Positions 7,319 to 17,211 are shown, counted from the first letter of the stretch. The stretch is 64,000 bases of DNA from an uncultured Kiritimatiellota bacterium (GCA_944391085.1 CALXSE010000006.1:51964-115963), one strand, 5' to 3'. The notes: generated from the letters alone by a model not told the origin. A program made the numbers and translations.

Positions 7319-10300
7319 GCTCCCCAACAAGGCCCATCAGCTCCCCGTAGGACGCGACCAGGTGGTATTCCACGTCCCCGTTTGGGGCGAGGGCCCGCGT
7401 CCAGGCCTCCGCGCAGGTCTTGCGCAGTCTCTCGTTCCCGCGCAGATCCCAGTCGTCCGAGGAGCCCTTGGTCTCCGCGAGGACGCAGACGTGGCGCACG
7501 CTCCCCTTCCTGAAGGCCACCGCCCAGTCCGGGTTGTAGGTCTCCCCGTTCGGGAGGGGGATGGCGTAGGCCGCGGGGAGCTTGACGAAGGCCTCCACCT
7601 CCGCGGCGCCGTCCGCGTCCTTGGCAAAGTCCCGCTCGACCTGCGAGTCGGCGTCCAGCCACGGGTAAAGGTGGCGGCTCAGGCGCTCCGCCTCGTCGCA
7701 CCGCTCCGCGGGCAGGGCGGGCGCCTCCTCCGCGAAGAAGTCGTCCCCATACCGCTCGTCCGTCGGGCGGTAGGCGATGGTGTCCAGCACCTGCCGGAGC
7801 TTTTCCGTGTTGATGATCCGGGCGACCTCCGCGATGAAGGCCTCCGGGTTCACCGCGTAGAGCGCGCGCACGGCGGGCTCCAGCCGCCGCAGGATGGCCG
7901 CGATGGTGCGGCGCGTCAGCCCCGTCCGTTTCGGGTCGGCCAGCTCCCCCACCAGATCATACGCCACCGTGCCGCCGGGCGCGAGCGCCTCGCTGCTGGA
8001 CTGCCTGCCCCCGAAGGCCTCCCCGCCCCGCACGGCCGCGGCGGAGAGCCGCCCCTTCTGGCTGACCTTTTCGATGACGACCGTGGGCTTGGGCACCCTG
8101 GGCCCCGTCTCTGTACTGTTGAGCGCCGCGACGCAAGTGTCGATGAGGCGCGGCGTGTCGATCCGCACCCGGCACACCGTCTTGCGCCGGAGCTTCCCCC
8201 ACAGCTCCTGGAAGCCGGGCTTGTTCAGATTCTCCCGGTTGACCTCCAGCCTCTTGCGCCCGCGGCCATTCTCAATCCGGATTCTCTGCCCGGCGGCCAA
8301 CGCGTCGAGGATGGACAGGATCTCCTCGCGCATAGCCTCCAGCTCACGCGGGAAGCCCTCCGCCAACGTCCCCGCCGCGCGATCCTTGCGGAAGGCCTCG
8401 TTCAACGCGTCGTCTGCGTCCAGATAGTCGTTGTTGAAGAGCCAATTGTAGACCTTTTGGGACTGTTTGCCTTCTATCTTCATCGGCAGCCCCGAGGGCG
8501 TTGCCAACTTGTGCCCCGTCAGGAAGTCCGGCCTGATGGCGAATGGACGCCCCTTGATGGCCTCGGCGAACTCCCGCTGCAGGCCCTTCACGAACTCCGA
8601 GCACGCCTCGTCCGTCACCACGGTCAGGCGGTTCACGTCGTGCGTGCCGCCGACCGCCCACCGCGCGCCGTCCTGCGTCACGCAGAGGCGCAGCCCGCGC
8701 CCCACCTCCTGCCGCCGCGAAACGACGTTGTCCGTGTGCCGGAAGAGGCAGATGACGAAGACGTTCGGGTTGTCCCACCCCTCGCGCAGCGCCGAGTGCG
8801 AGAAGAGGAAGCGCACGCGCGCCCGCTCCGAGTCCTTCAGCGACAGCAGGCTGGCCTTGTCCTTCAGGATCAGGTCGTAATCCTCCCCGCCGGACTTCTC
8901 GACCTCCTTCTCCGAGCGGTCGACGGCGCGCCTGCTCTTCTTGTCCTGGCTGAAATAGCCCGCGTGCGTCTCCTCCGCCCGGATGCCGCGCAGGTAGTCC
9001 TTGTGCCGTCGGGGCCACGCCAGGTCGTCCAGGCACCTGTCCGCCTCCTCCCGATAGACGCGCTCGAAGAGCGCCGCCAGCGGCCCGCGGCCGTCCTCCT
9101 GGCCATAGACGCGGTAATCCGCCACGTGGTCGATGAAGAAGAGCGAGAGCGTCTTGATCCCCTTGGGCAGGTTCGCCGCCTCCTTCTGCAGGTGCGCCCG
9201 GACGGCCTCGCGCACCTGAATCTCCCGGAGCGCGTCGGCCGCCGTCTCGCCCACCACGTCGCCGGCCTCAAGCGTCAGGCCGTTGGCGAAGCGCACCCTG
9301 CCGCCCTCCTCGTCCGCCGCCAGCTCCTGGATGACGTAACCCTGCGCGTACTGCGCCATCCCGCCGGAGCGCGCGAAGAGATTCTCGCCCCGCCCCAACA
9401 GCCGCGTCTCGCGCCGGACGGCGCCGTCCTCCACGCGCCGCCGCTCGAACTCCAGCCGCGCCTTGGGCCCGCCCACCCGCTGCGGCTCCACCCCCACCAG
9501 ATAGAGATAGCCCGACTGCCCCGTCAGGTTGCGCACGCGCAGCCCCGTCACCTCGATCTTCTTCACCAGCTTTTTGTTGTAGGCGTCCAGCGCGTCCAGG
9601 CGGTACACCAGGTCGTGCCGCGTCTTGTGCGTGGCCGAGTAGCGCAGCGCGAAGAGCGGGTTGAACTCCTTGAGCGCCTCCGTCGTCGCCCGGCCCTCCA
9701 TCTTCTGCGGCTCGTCCAGGATCAGGATGGGGCGGCACGCCGCGAGCAGCTCCAGCGGCGAACTCGACCCCGCCTCGTCCTGCCGCAGGCGGATGCGCCG
9801 GCTGGCCTCGCCCCGCGCGTTGAAGGCCTGGATGTTGATGATCAGGATGTTCAGCCCCGAGGTGTTCGCGAAGGCGGAGAGGCACCCCGGCTGCCGGGAG
9901 TCGTAGACCGCCACCTGCGCGCGCACGCCGTACTTGTCGAAGAAGTGCCCCGCCGTCGCCTCGAGCGACGCCTTCACCCCCTCGCGGATGGCCACCGTCG
10001 GCACCACGATGACGAACTTCGCCCAGCCATACCGTTTGTGCAGCTCAAAGGCCGTCTGCGTGTAGACGTAGGTCTTCCCCGTCCCCGTCTCCATCTCCAC
10101 GTCCAGGTTCACCGGCCACGCCTCCCCCGCGCCCCGCCACAACGCCCCGGACTGCGGCAGACGCTCCCTGTCCTGCCGCGCCCGCAGGTTCGCCAGCAGT
10201 GTCTCCTCGCCCAACGCCAGCGGCGCGTTCGCGAAGACGGGCATGAAGAAGTCGTCGTTCTGCGCCGGCCCCTGCCGCGGCTGCCCCGCGAAGACCGCGC

Positions 10301-10367
10301 ACACCGCCACCGTCGCGTCCCACTGATAGGGCAACGCGTCGAACTTCAGCTCCAGCCGGTTCTCCAT
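7275..10367 (-). CDS. Type III restriction endonuclease subunit Res
   Basis: Motor and nuclease subunit of a type III restriction-modification system. The 1,030-residue protein has an SF2 helicase core: Walker A METGTGKTYVYT near residue 90, motif II ILDEPQKMEG, motif III RYSATHK, and the C-terminal helicase motifs FSHSALREGWDNPNVF and QEVGRGLRL. The C-terminal PD-(D/E)xK nuclease reads YNPDWAV then VLAETKGS. The ATG at 10367 follows the mod stop by 14 bases and starts the family N-terminus MENRLELKFDALPYQ; the longer open frame runs into mod and is rejected. Its final 14 codons are antisense to the CAU tRNA. All catalytic motifs are intact. Confidence 0.93.
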   Translation of the reverse strand: MENRLELKFDALPYQWDATVAVCAVFAGQPRQGPAQNDDFFMPVFANAPLALGEETLLANLRARQDRERLPQSGALWRGAGEAWPVNLDVEMETGTGKTYVYTQTAFELHKRYGWAKFVIVVPTVAIREGVKASLEATAGHFFDKYGVRAQVAVYDSRQPGCLSAFANTSGLNILIINIQAFNARGEASRRIRLRQDEAGSSSPLELLAACRPILILDEPQKMEGRATTEALKEFNPLFALRYSATHKTRHDLVYRLDALDAYNKKLVKKIEVTGLRVRNLTGQSGYLYLVGVEPQRVGGPKARLEFERRRVEDGAVRRETRLLGRGENLFARSGGMAQYAQGYVIQELAADEEGGRVRFANGLTLEAGDVVGETAADALREIQVREAVRAHLQKEAANLPKGIKTLSLFFIDHVADYRVYGQEDGRGPLAALFERVYREEADRCLDDLAWPRRHKDYLRGIRAEETHAGYFSQDKKSRRAVDRSEKEVEKSGGEDYDLILKDKASLLSLKDSERARVRFLFSHSALREGWDNPNVFVICLFRHTDNVVSRRQEVGRGLRLCVTQDGARWAVGGTHDVNRLTVVTDEACSEFVKGLQREFAEAIKGRPFAIRPDFLTGHKLATPSGLPMKIEGKQSQKVYNWLFNNDYLDADDALNEAFRKDRAAGTLAEGFPRELEAMREEILSILDALAAGQRIRIENGRGRKRLEVNRENLNKPGFQELWGKLRRKTVCRVRIDTPRLIDTCVAALNSTETGPRVPKPTVVIEKVSQKGRLSAAAVRGGEAFGGRQSSSEALAPGGTVAYDLVGELADPKRTGLTRRTIAAILRRLEPAVRALYAVNPEAFIAEVARIINTEKLRQVLDTIAYRPTDERYGDDFFAEEAPALPAERCDEAERLSRHLYPWLDADSQVERDFAKDADGAAEVEAFVKLPAAYAIPLPNGETYNPDWAVAFRKGSVRHVCVLAETKGSSDDWDLRGNERLRKTCAEAWTRALAPNGDVEYHLVASYGELMGLVGELVDPGGLEPPAKGL

Positions 10368-10381
10368 CGTCGCCGCCCTCC

Positions 10382-12295
10382 TCACAGCACCCAGAGCGTC
10401 GCCCGGCACCCGGCCTGGCGCAGCCCCGCCTCCACGTTCGCCTTCACCGTGTCGTCCGCGAAGCCCTCCTCGCGGAAGACCACGTAGCTCGGCGCGACGG
10501 CCTGCCCCACGATCCACCGCGTCACCGCCTCCGCCTTCGCCGCCGTCAGCGCACCCTCCCCCATCAGGCACGCCACCAGGAAGCCCTCGGCCACCGACCA
10601 CACCGTCGCCCCGGGCGCCGCCTCCGCCCGCTCGATCCGCTCGACCAGCAGCGGCTCCGTCACCCGCAACAGCGCCTGGAAGAGCAAATCCTCCTCCGTG
10701 CGCCCGGGCTTGACCGTCCCCTCGGCCAAGCCCGCCTCCCAATTCGCCAGCGCGTCCACCGGCGTCAACGCCGCCTCCAGCTCGTTCTTCTCGTCCACCC
10801 GCAGCACGCGGAACCCCACGTCCAGCTTCCCCCGCAGCTCCGGCCGCTCCCCCAGAATCGCCTCCCCCGCCCGCCGGATCCGCTCCTCCCCAATCGCGCA
10901 GATATCCGCGAAAGTCTTCACCGCCTCACCCGTCAATTCCACATTTTTGGGCAACTGCACCAAAATGAACTTCCGGTTCCCCCCGTCCTCCGCATTCAGC
11001 GCCATCACCGCATGCGCCGTCGTCCCCGACCCAGAGAAAAAGTCGAGGACGAGATCATCCTTGGAGCTATAGAGCGATAGGCAACGCTGAATCAGCGGCA
11101 CATGTTTGGGATAATCAAAATAATCCTTCCCATCAAAGAGAGCTTTCAACGCCTTGGTTGCGTCCTGCGAATGCCCGACTTCCGTGTACTTCCAAACGGT
11201 CATCGGCGTAATCCCCTGTTTGACCTCAGAAAGGAATCGCTTAATTCTAGGCACACCATTCCCATCCGTGCCAAACCAAATGCGATTATCCTTAACACGC
11301 TTCAGGAACTCTTCCTCCGAAACACGCCATGAATATCCAGAGGGCGGATAGACGACGCGCCCGGAAGGCGTTGTAATCGGATAAATATTGCTCTCGACTG
11401 CCGGCCCAACAGAAAGATTGTCAGATGCCCACGGCCCTCGCGGGTCATTGTCCGGGTTCTTATAACGTGTGTCCGCCTCTGCCGTGCGCGGGATTCCATT
11501 GCATTGTGCCTGCGCAAGGTCTCGTGCATAGACGAGGATATAGTCATGGGACGGCGAGAAATGCTTCTTCAGCGAAATGGGGGCATAGGCGCGCTCCCAC
11601 ACCACTTGCGCAATAAAGTTCCCCGCGCCGAAGATTTCGTCGCAGAGGCGCTTGAGGTTGGCCTGCTCGTTGTCGTCGATGGAGATGAAGATCACGCCGT
11701 CGTCGGCGAGTAGGTCTCGGGCGAGGAGGAGGCGGGGATACATCATGGAGAGCCAATCAGAGTGGTAGCGGCCGTTGGTCTCGTCGTTCCTCTGGAAGGG
11801 GTCCTTGTCCTCGGTCTGGCGGCCCGCGTGGTCAAGAAGACCGGCCTTGATCATCTCCTCGCGGACGGAGCGGACGTATTTGTCGTGGTAGATGAAGTCA
11901 TGGCCGGTGTTGTAGGGCGGGTCGATGTAGATAAGCTTGACCTTGCCGGAATAGGCGGTGCGCAGGAGCTTGAGGGCTTCGAGGTTGTCGCCCTCAATAT
12001 AAAGATTCTGCGTAGTGTCGAAGTCCTTGGAACGTTCGCGAACAGGGCGAAGAGTGGAGGCCGTTGGGGCGTTGGCGGCATAACGCGCGGCGCGCTTGCC
12101 GGGCCACTCCAGACGGTAACGCTCCTTGGGGCCCTCGACCACCGCCTCGGAGGAGAAGGATTGGCGGAGGAGGTCGAAATCCACGGCCAGGCCGGCCGGC
12201 CCCTCGGTTACACACTCGGGGAAAAGAGTACGCAGTTTCGCCATCTGTTCCTGCGCCAAATCCGCCGTCGTCTTGGGAAGGTTCTCAAAGCCCAT
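10382..12295 (-). CDS. Type III DNA methyltransferase subunit Mod
   Basis: Modifies (probably adenine-N6) and recognises the target site for the Mod-Res complex. It has 637 residues with beta-class order: catalytic DPPY at 125-128 (LIYIDPPYNTGHDF), then a central target-recognition region, then the SAM-binding motif FFSGSGTTAHAV near residue 418. The ATG at 12295 has AAAGGA 12 bases upstream. Bases about 11,040-11,640, coding the target-recognition region, are clearly AT-richer (for example 11,101-11,160 is 40% GC) than the rest of the gene. This suggests that the specificity domain was swapped in from another source. It is followed directly by res. Confidence 0.95.
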   Translation of the reverse strand: MGFENLPKTTADLAQEQMAKLRTLFPECVTEGPAGLAVDFDLLRQSFSSEAVVEGPKERYRLEWPGKRAARYAANAPTASTLRPVRERSKDFDTTQNLYIEGDNLEALKLLRTAYSGKVKLIYIDPPYNTGHDFIYHDKYVRSVREEMIKAGLLDHAGRQTEDKDPFQRNDETNGRYHSDWLSMMYPRLLLARDLLADDGVIFISIDDNEQANLKRLCDEIFGAGNFIAQVVWERAYAPISLKKHFSPSHDYILVYARDLAQAQCNGIPRTAEADTRYKNPDNDPRGPWASDNLSVGPAVESNIYPITTPSGRVVYPPSGYSWRVSEEEFLKRVKDNRIWFGTDGNGVPRIKRFLSEVKQGITPMTVWKYTEVGHSQDATKALKALFDGKDYFDYPKHVPLIQRCLSLYSSKDDLVLDFFSGSGTTAHAVMALNAEDGGNRKFILVQLPKNVELTGEAVKTFADICAIGEERIRRAGEAILGERPELRGKLDVGFRVLRVDEKNELEAALTPVDALANWEAGLAEGTVKPGRTEEDLLFQALLRVTEPLLVERIERAEAAPGATVWSVAEGFLVACLMGEGALTAAKAEAVTRWIVGQAVAPSYVVFREEGFADDTVKANVEAGLRQAGCRATLWVL

Positions 12296-12308
12296 GATGT
12301 CCGTCCTT

Positions 12309-12992
12309 TCACGCTTCCAACTTGCTCTTCAGGGTCTGTTTCTCGTCCGCCAGTTCCTTCAGCCGCCGATGGATTTCCATCCGCTCGGCGTCCGTCCGCG
12401 CCCGGCCGCGCCTGTCGTTCAGCGCGGCGATCTCCCGGTCGATGGCCTCCAGCCGCTCCTCGGCGCCGAGCCTGTCAAAAGCCGCCTGTGCCCAATCCGA
12501 TGCCGTCGTGGCCCCCAGCGTCGCATTCGACCAGAAGGCCGGGAGGGAGGAGATGACGCCGTTGTGCGACGCGATGGCGCCGACGGCCACCTTGCCGCCC
12601 GGCAGGATCATCGCCGGGCGGATATCAACACAAAAGTCCAACGGATGAAGGAAGGCGACCGCCACGGGGTTCAGGGTCAGGGCCTTGCCCAGCCACTCCG
12701 CCACGCGCCGGATCTGCCCGGCGTCCTTCAGCGAGGCCTCCCACGCCACCTCCACCACGTCCACGCCGCGCACCCGCCCCGACGCCGCGAAACGTTCGTC
12801 AATCGTCGCGTCCAGCCGCGTCCGGCAGACGACCGAGCGGATGGCGTGGGCGTCCTTCTCGGCGAGCGCGGCCCCCCGCCGGCGCTCCACCGCCCCGGCC
12901 AACGCCTTCTTCGTCAGCCGCACCGGCGCCGGGTTCGCATCCTCGAGCCCCAGCCACCCGATCCATCCCTTGTCGTCCGCGTCCCCATCCAT
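12309..12992 (-). CDS. DUF4391-like protein of the type III island
   Basis: A 227-residue protein with an N-terminal basic segment (VRLTKKALAGAVE), a central region (SVVCRTRLDATID, then VDVVEVAWEASLKD and AVAFLHPLD) resembling DUF4391, and a charged C-terminal helix of about 45 residues (AIDREIAALNDRRGRA) likely to form a coiled coil. DUF4391 proteins are often found between a SNF2 helicase and a type III Mod/Res pair, as here; their biochemical role is not known to me. It sits 13 bases before mod and 3 bases after the unknown gene, so it is part of one operon. The family call is by eye and moderate. Confidence 0.6.
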   Translation of the reverse strand: MDGDADDKGWIGWLGLEDANPAPVRLTKKALAGAVERRRGAALAEKDAHAIRSVVCRTRLDATIDERFAASGRVRGVDVVEVAWEASLKDAGQIRRVAEWLGKALTLNPVAVAFLHPLDFCVDIRPAMILPGGKVAVGAIASHNGVISSLPAFWSNATLGATTASDWAQAAFDRLGAEERLEAIDREIAALNDRRGRARTDAERMEIHRRLKELADEKQTLKSKLEA

Positions 12993-12995
12993 GGC

Positions 12996-13739
12996 TCACG
13001 CTCCCAGCAAAGTCTTCCAACTCCTGCGCGGCGGCCTCTTCCGCGGAGGAGGCAGACAGCAGACCAACGGCGATTCCCGGCCCGAAGGCGCATCGCCGCG
13101 CGGCGCGGCGCCGGGCCGCCCACGCGTTTCCGCCGCAAGGGCGGCCTCGAGCCAGGTGGGCTGCCTGTGGGAAGGCCCCCGACTGAAAGACTCGGGGGGC
13201 ATCGCCCCACACTCGCGCTCCGCCTCCCACAACGGCCGCCCGCCGCGCGAGGCGAAGCGCAGCAGCTCGTTGGTGTCCGCGTCCACCTCTTTCCGGTTTT
13301 GGGCGACGAACGCATCGACGGTCTTGTAGTTCGCGGCCGTGCGCAGCTCCTTTTGGAACCGCTCGATCACGCGGCACAGGTTCTGTCTGCGCCCGTTGAT
13401 GGCGAAGCGGTCGCGCCTGCGGGCCTGGCAGGCGCGCACGAAGTCCGCCTTGTCCCCCCAGGCCTCCGGCAGCCCCCAGGAGCGGGCCTCTTTCAGCAGT
13501 TCGCCCGCCAGCGAGACCGGCCCGGCGTTCGGCAGGGCCTCATATTCCCGGCGGAACTTCCGCTCCCATGGCAGCACGTTCTCATACGGCAGATAGTCGA
13601 TGCCCTCAATCTCCCTGAGGCGCCGCCGCCCCCACCCCCGCTGCTTTCGGATAAGCGCCAGGTAATCATCCGGATGCCACACGGCCACCCCCCGTGAGCA
13701 ATCGAAATCCTGCGGATCCCCAAACCAAGACGCGGCCAT
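12996..13739 (-). CDS. Unknown protein of the type III island
   Basis: I do not recognise this 247-residue protein. It starts MAASWFGDPQDF 10 bases after the helicase stop. Visible are a WHPDDYLALIRKQRGWGRRRL segment, a charged middle (RRRDRFAINGRRQNLCRVIERFQKEL) and a last third rich in Arg, Pro and Gly (from about residue 165) that looks disordered and could be read-through of a decayed end. No catalytic motif or membrane segment is seen. Its position between helicase and DUF4391-like gene, with very short spacing, makes it a likely component of the same defence system. Confidence 0.6.
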   Translation of the reverse strand: MAASWFGDPQDFDCSRGVAVWHPDDYLALIRKQRGWGRRRLREIEGIDYLPYENVLPWERKFRREYEALPNAGPVSLAGELLKEARSWGLPEAWGDKADFVRACQARRRDRFAINGRRQNLCRVIERFQKELRTAANYKTVDAFVAQNRKEVDADTNELLRFASRGGRPLWEAERECGAMPPESFSRGPSHRQPTWLEAALAAETRGRPGAAPRGDAPSGRESPLVCCLPPPRKRPPRRSWKTLLGA

Positions 13740-13749
13740 CGTCGTTCTC

Positions 13750-16700
13750 CTACCGTGGCGGCTCATCCGGGAGGATGAGGGCGAAAGTGAGCAAAGTAAG
13801 GGCGGCGACGTCGTCGGTGAGGCCGGTGTGGAAGTCGAAGGGCTCGTCGCCGAGGAGGAGCTTGGCGCGGTTGGTCTCGCGGGCGACGCCAAGCTGGCGG
13901 AGGGCCCCCGCGAGGGCGGGGACGAAGGCCTTGGGGTCGAGGGCGTCGAGGCGGGCGGCAAAGGCGGGGTCGGCCGCGGCCCGGTCGCGGCAGAGGGCGC
14001 GGAAGAGGGCGAGCGCCTCCTCTTGGGCGAGCGGCCGCGGGGCGCCGAGCGGTTCGCCCCCGGCGTCCACGGCGAACAGGAAGCAGTCGCGGAAGGGGTT
14101 GACCCTCGCCTCCTCCGCGGAGAGGCCCGCGCGGCGCAGGAGGAAGAGGATGCCGCCGCGCGTGGGCACGGGGAGGCCGCTCCCGGCGAAGGCCTCGGTG
14201 AGGGCGGCGGGGGTGACGGCGCAGAGGCCGAGCGGGGCCTCCGCGCATTGCCGCTCCCGGGCCTTGCCTTCCCGGAGCCAGGCGTCGAGCTCGGCGAGGT
14301 AGTCGTCGAACTCGCCGTGGGTGCCGGTGAAGAAGGCGTCCATGTCGAAGTCGCTGCGCTGGATGGCCCGGAGCTGGTGTTCCCGGTAGGCCAGATCCTG
14401 CCTGACCTCGCCGCCAAGGACGGCGGCGTCGGGCGCGACGGTGGCGCCGACGGCGATCTTGGCGCGCACCCTGCGCTCCAGGCCGATGTACTGGTCAAGG
14501 TCTTTGCACGGGAAAAACAACACGTTGCGGATGCGCGCGTTGCGGGAGCCGATGCGGTCGATGCGGCCGACGCGCTGCACCACGCGCAGGGGGTTCCAGT
14601 GCACGTCGTAGTGCACGATCGCATCGCAGTCCTGGAGCGAGAGACCCTCGGAGAGGCAGTCGGTGGCGATGACCCAGTCGATCTCGGGCGCCCGCTCGCG
14701 GCGCGGCCCGCCGGTCGCCGGGTCCCTGGGGCACTGCGCAAAGGGGGCGAAGCGGCGCAGGAGCCGGCCCATCTCCTCGCGCTGCGCCTTGCCCGCGTGC
14801 CAGACGACCCCCCTGGCCCCGGTGACGCAGGCGATGTGCCGCTCGGGGTGGCGCCCGGCGAGGGTCTTGGCGACGTACACGGCCGTGTCGGCGAAGGCGG
14901 AGAAGACGAGGGCCTTGCAATTGCCGGGGTTGAGGGGATGGGCCGCCTTCTCCATCAACACGCGCTCCAGCTCCATCAGCTTGGCGTCGCGCTCGGGCCC
15001 GATGGGGTCGACGTCGTCCAGGATTTGGCTCAGGATGCCAAGGTCATGCCCCAGCCACCGCTTGAGGGCGGCGACGTCGAAATAGGCCTCGGCGGGGAGG
15101 AAGACCTCCCGTCCCAATTCTTCGGCGATGGCCTCGTCGTCCTCGTCGAGGGTGGCCGGGTCGACGCCGAGCGCGGCAGCCCTGGCCTGGCGGAGGGCCT
15201 CGGCCTCGCCGAGCAGCGCCCTGGCGGTGACCGACGGCACGCGGACGACCCCCTGGGCGAGCGCCTCCAGCTGGGCCTGCGTGCGGGCCAGGAGCGCCTC
15301 GCGGACCGTCCTGCGGAAGGCGTCCACGGAGCTCTCCAGGCGCTTGAGCGCGTTCATCCGCATGAGGGCGGGGAGGGCCTTCTGGCGGCTTTTGTCGCGG
15401 AGGCGCCTGTCCTCCTCTTCCTCGTGCCACCGGATGCCGGCGCGCAGGAAGTCCGTCGGGTTGTAGGCCGCGAGGGAGAGGGCCTCGAGCCGGCCGGCAA
15501 GCGCATCGACGTTGAGCCGGTCGGAGGCCGTGTCGATCTCGGGATGGCAGGAGCGGGTCTCGCACGCGGGGAAGGCGCCGATCTCGGCCTCCGCGCCGTC
15601 GTAGAAGCGCGAGATGCCGCCCCGGCTGCGGGCGATGGTATAGCGCTCAAGGAGGGCAAAATAGGACGGCGGCAGGAGGTTGGCCAGGATGGCGGCGGAG
15701 AGGGCCTCGGGGGTGTCCGCCACCGTCCGCTGCTGCGTGACGATGCGCTGGGCGGTCTGGACGACGGAGGCGACCTCGCGGCGGAAGGCGCCGCTGGGCG
15801 GGTCGTCCGCGCGATAGACCAGCCCCAGCTGGTTGGCGAGGTCGGCGAGGCGGTTGCTGACGGGCGTGGCCGAGAGCATGAGCACCTTCGTCCCCGGGTG
15901 CGCCTTGAGGTAGTCCAGCAGGAACCGATAACGCTTGCCGCCGCGCGTGCGGAAGTTGTGGCTCTCGTCGATGACGATGAGGCCGAAGTCCTTCCGGAAG
16001 CACTCCTCGCGCCGCACCCGCATCCCGCGCCCGGGATCGACCCACTCCTGCGTCAGGTCGGTGTGGTTGAGCAGGGCGTAGAAGAAGTCCGAGCGCCCGT
16101 TCAGCGTCGGGAGCGGGTTGCAGTCGTCGTCCTGCAGGAAGCGGAGCCAGTTCTCGCGGAGTTTCTTGGGGCAGAGCACCAGGACGCGCCTGCCCATGCG
16201 CTCATAGGCCTTGATGACGGCGAGGGCGGTGTAGGTCTTGCCGAGGCCGACGCTGTCGGCGAGGATGCAGCCGCCCTCCTTCCTGAGCTTGCGGAGGGCG
16301 GCGATGGCGCCGTGGCGCTGGAAGCGGTAGAGGGCCTTCCAGATGGGGGTCTCCTCCAGCCGGCGGTCGTCGGCGAGGGCGCCGCGCCATTCGTCGAGCC
16401 GGTCGCGGAAGAGGTGCCAGAGGGCGAGGTGGTAGATGAAGCGCGGGGCGTTGGGCGCGTAAAGGGCGGCCAGGGCGGCGCGAAGCGCGCCCTTGACGTC
16501 CCTACCCTGCGCCCAAAGGCGTTCGTAGACGGCGGCGAGCGCGGCGCGGGAGGGTTCATCGGGCGCGAAGAGGCCGGCCTGGGGCATCGCGCACGCGGGG
16601 CCGAGGCAGTCGCGCGTGAGCTCGACATTGCCCACCAGGAGCGCGTCGCCCACCGCGGCCATCCACGGCAGGGCGGCCTCGCACGCGACGGCGCGCACCT

Positions 16701-17077
16701 CGATGGCGGCGGAGGCCAGCCAGCGGTGCAGGCGGCGCGCGTCCACGCCCTGCGTCAGCTGGTTGTCGAGGATGAGCTCGGCGGGCGTGGAGGCCAGCAA
16801 GCGGTAACGCGGGGCCTCGGCGGCGTCCCGCAACACCGGCCCGGCGGGCAGGAGGATGCGCAGGCGCGCGGGCTTGCCGAGACGCTCGCGCAGGATCGCC
16901 AGCCCGCCGAGGGTGAGACGGGGAACCAGGAACTCGGCCTCTAGGCAGGGATCCCCGTCCGCGGCGTCGCTCAGCCACGCGGCGACGGTGCGCGGCGGCG
17001 CCCCGTCAATCCACGGATATCTACCCCCCCCTGTTGCTAAAGGCCTGTGATTGGTTCGCGTTCATCCTTGCCGCCAT
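13750..17077 (-). CDS. PLD-SNF2 helicase of the type III island, 5' end frameshifted at a poly-G run
   Basis: Large SF2/SNF2 translocase. Motifs: ADSVGLGKTYTAL (Walker A), VIDESHNF (motif II), LSATPVSN (motif III), TDCLSEGLSLQ and VVQRVGRIDRIGS (motifs V and VI). The first about 150 residues resemble a degenerate phospholipase D-like fold, ending GNVELTRDCLG in place of GSSNLTRAGL. In the helicase frame the only usual start is a GTG at 16836, which removes about 57 conserved-looking residues (IDGAPPRTVAAWL onward). An ATG at 17077, about 60 bases below a good promoter, enters that frame only if the G8 run at 17024-17031 is read as G7; as written it meets TAG at once. The gene is therefore OFF, translated from a weak internal GTG, or affected by a base-count error. 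Confidence 0.85.
17024..17031 (-). repeat. G8 homopolymer at the 5' end of the helicase gene
   Basis: Eight C on the plus strand (eight G in the mRNA). Seven G would join the ATG at 17077 to the helicase frame; eight G gives TAG immediately after the run. Slipped-strand changes here would switch the helicase on and off. Confidence 0.6.
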
Positions 17078-17143
17078 CCCGAACCGGCGCGCCGCGCCTA
17101 CGCCTGCCCCGCGGGGCCTCCGCGCAGTCGCACCGTTGCCCAT

Positions 17144-17173
17144 AGCATACCCCTTTCCCCGGCCGGCCGTCAA
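17144..17173 (-). promoter_or_regulatory. Promoter of the type III restriction operon
   Basis: Minus strand TTGACG (17173-17168), an 18-base spacer and TATGCT (17149-17144). It points into the helicase gene, with the ATG at 17077 about 60 bases after the expected start. The 17,080-17,268 gap also holds the divergent speA promoter. Confidence 0.6.
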
Positions 17174-17211
17174 ACGGGCGGGGGAAGGGGCAGGCCGGCG
17201 GGCGGGGATTG

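Noticed and set aside
16836..16836. GTG at 16836 as the true helicase start
   Set aside because: Not excluded, but about 57 coherent residues lie upstream in the same frame and the promoter is too far away; the frameshift explanation fits better.
13828..16944. 1,038-codon plus-strand frame opposite the helicase
   Set aside because: Antisense shadow of the helicase, repetitive Gly/Glu/Ala composition; no start signal.
7242..17200. Direct repeats (att sites) bounding the restriction island
   Set aside because: I looked for a copy of the tRNA 3' end near 17,000-17,200 and found none, so no attachment sites are annotated.
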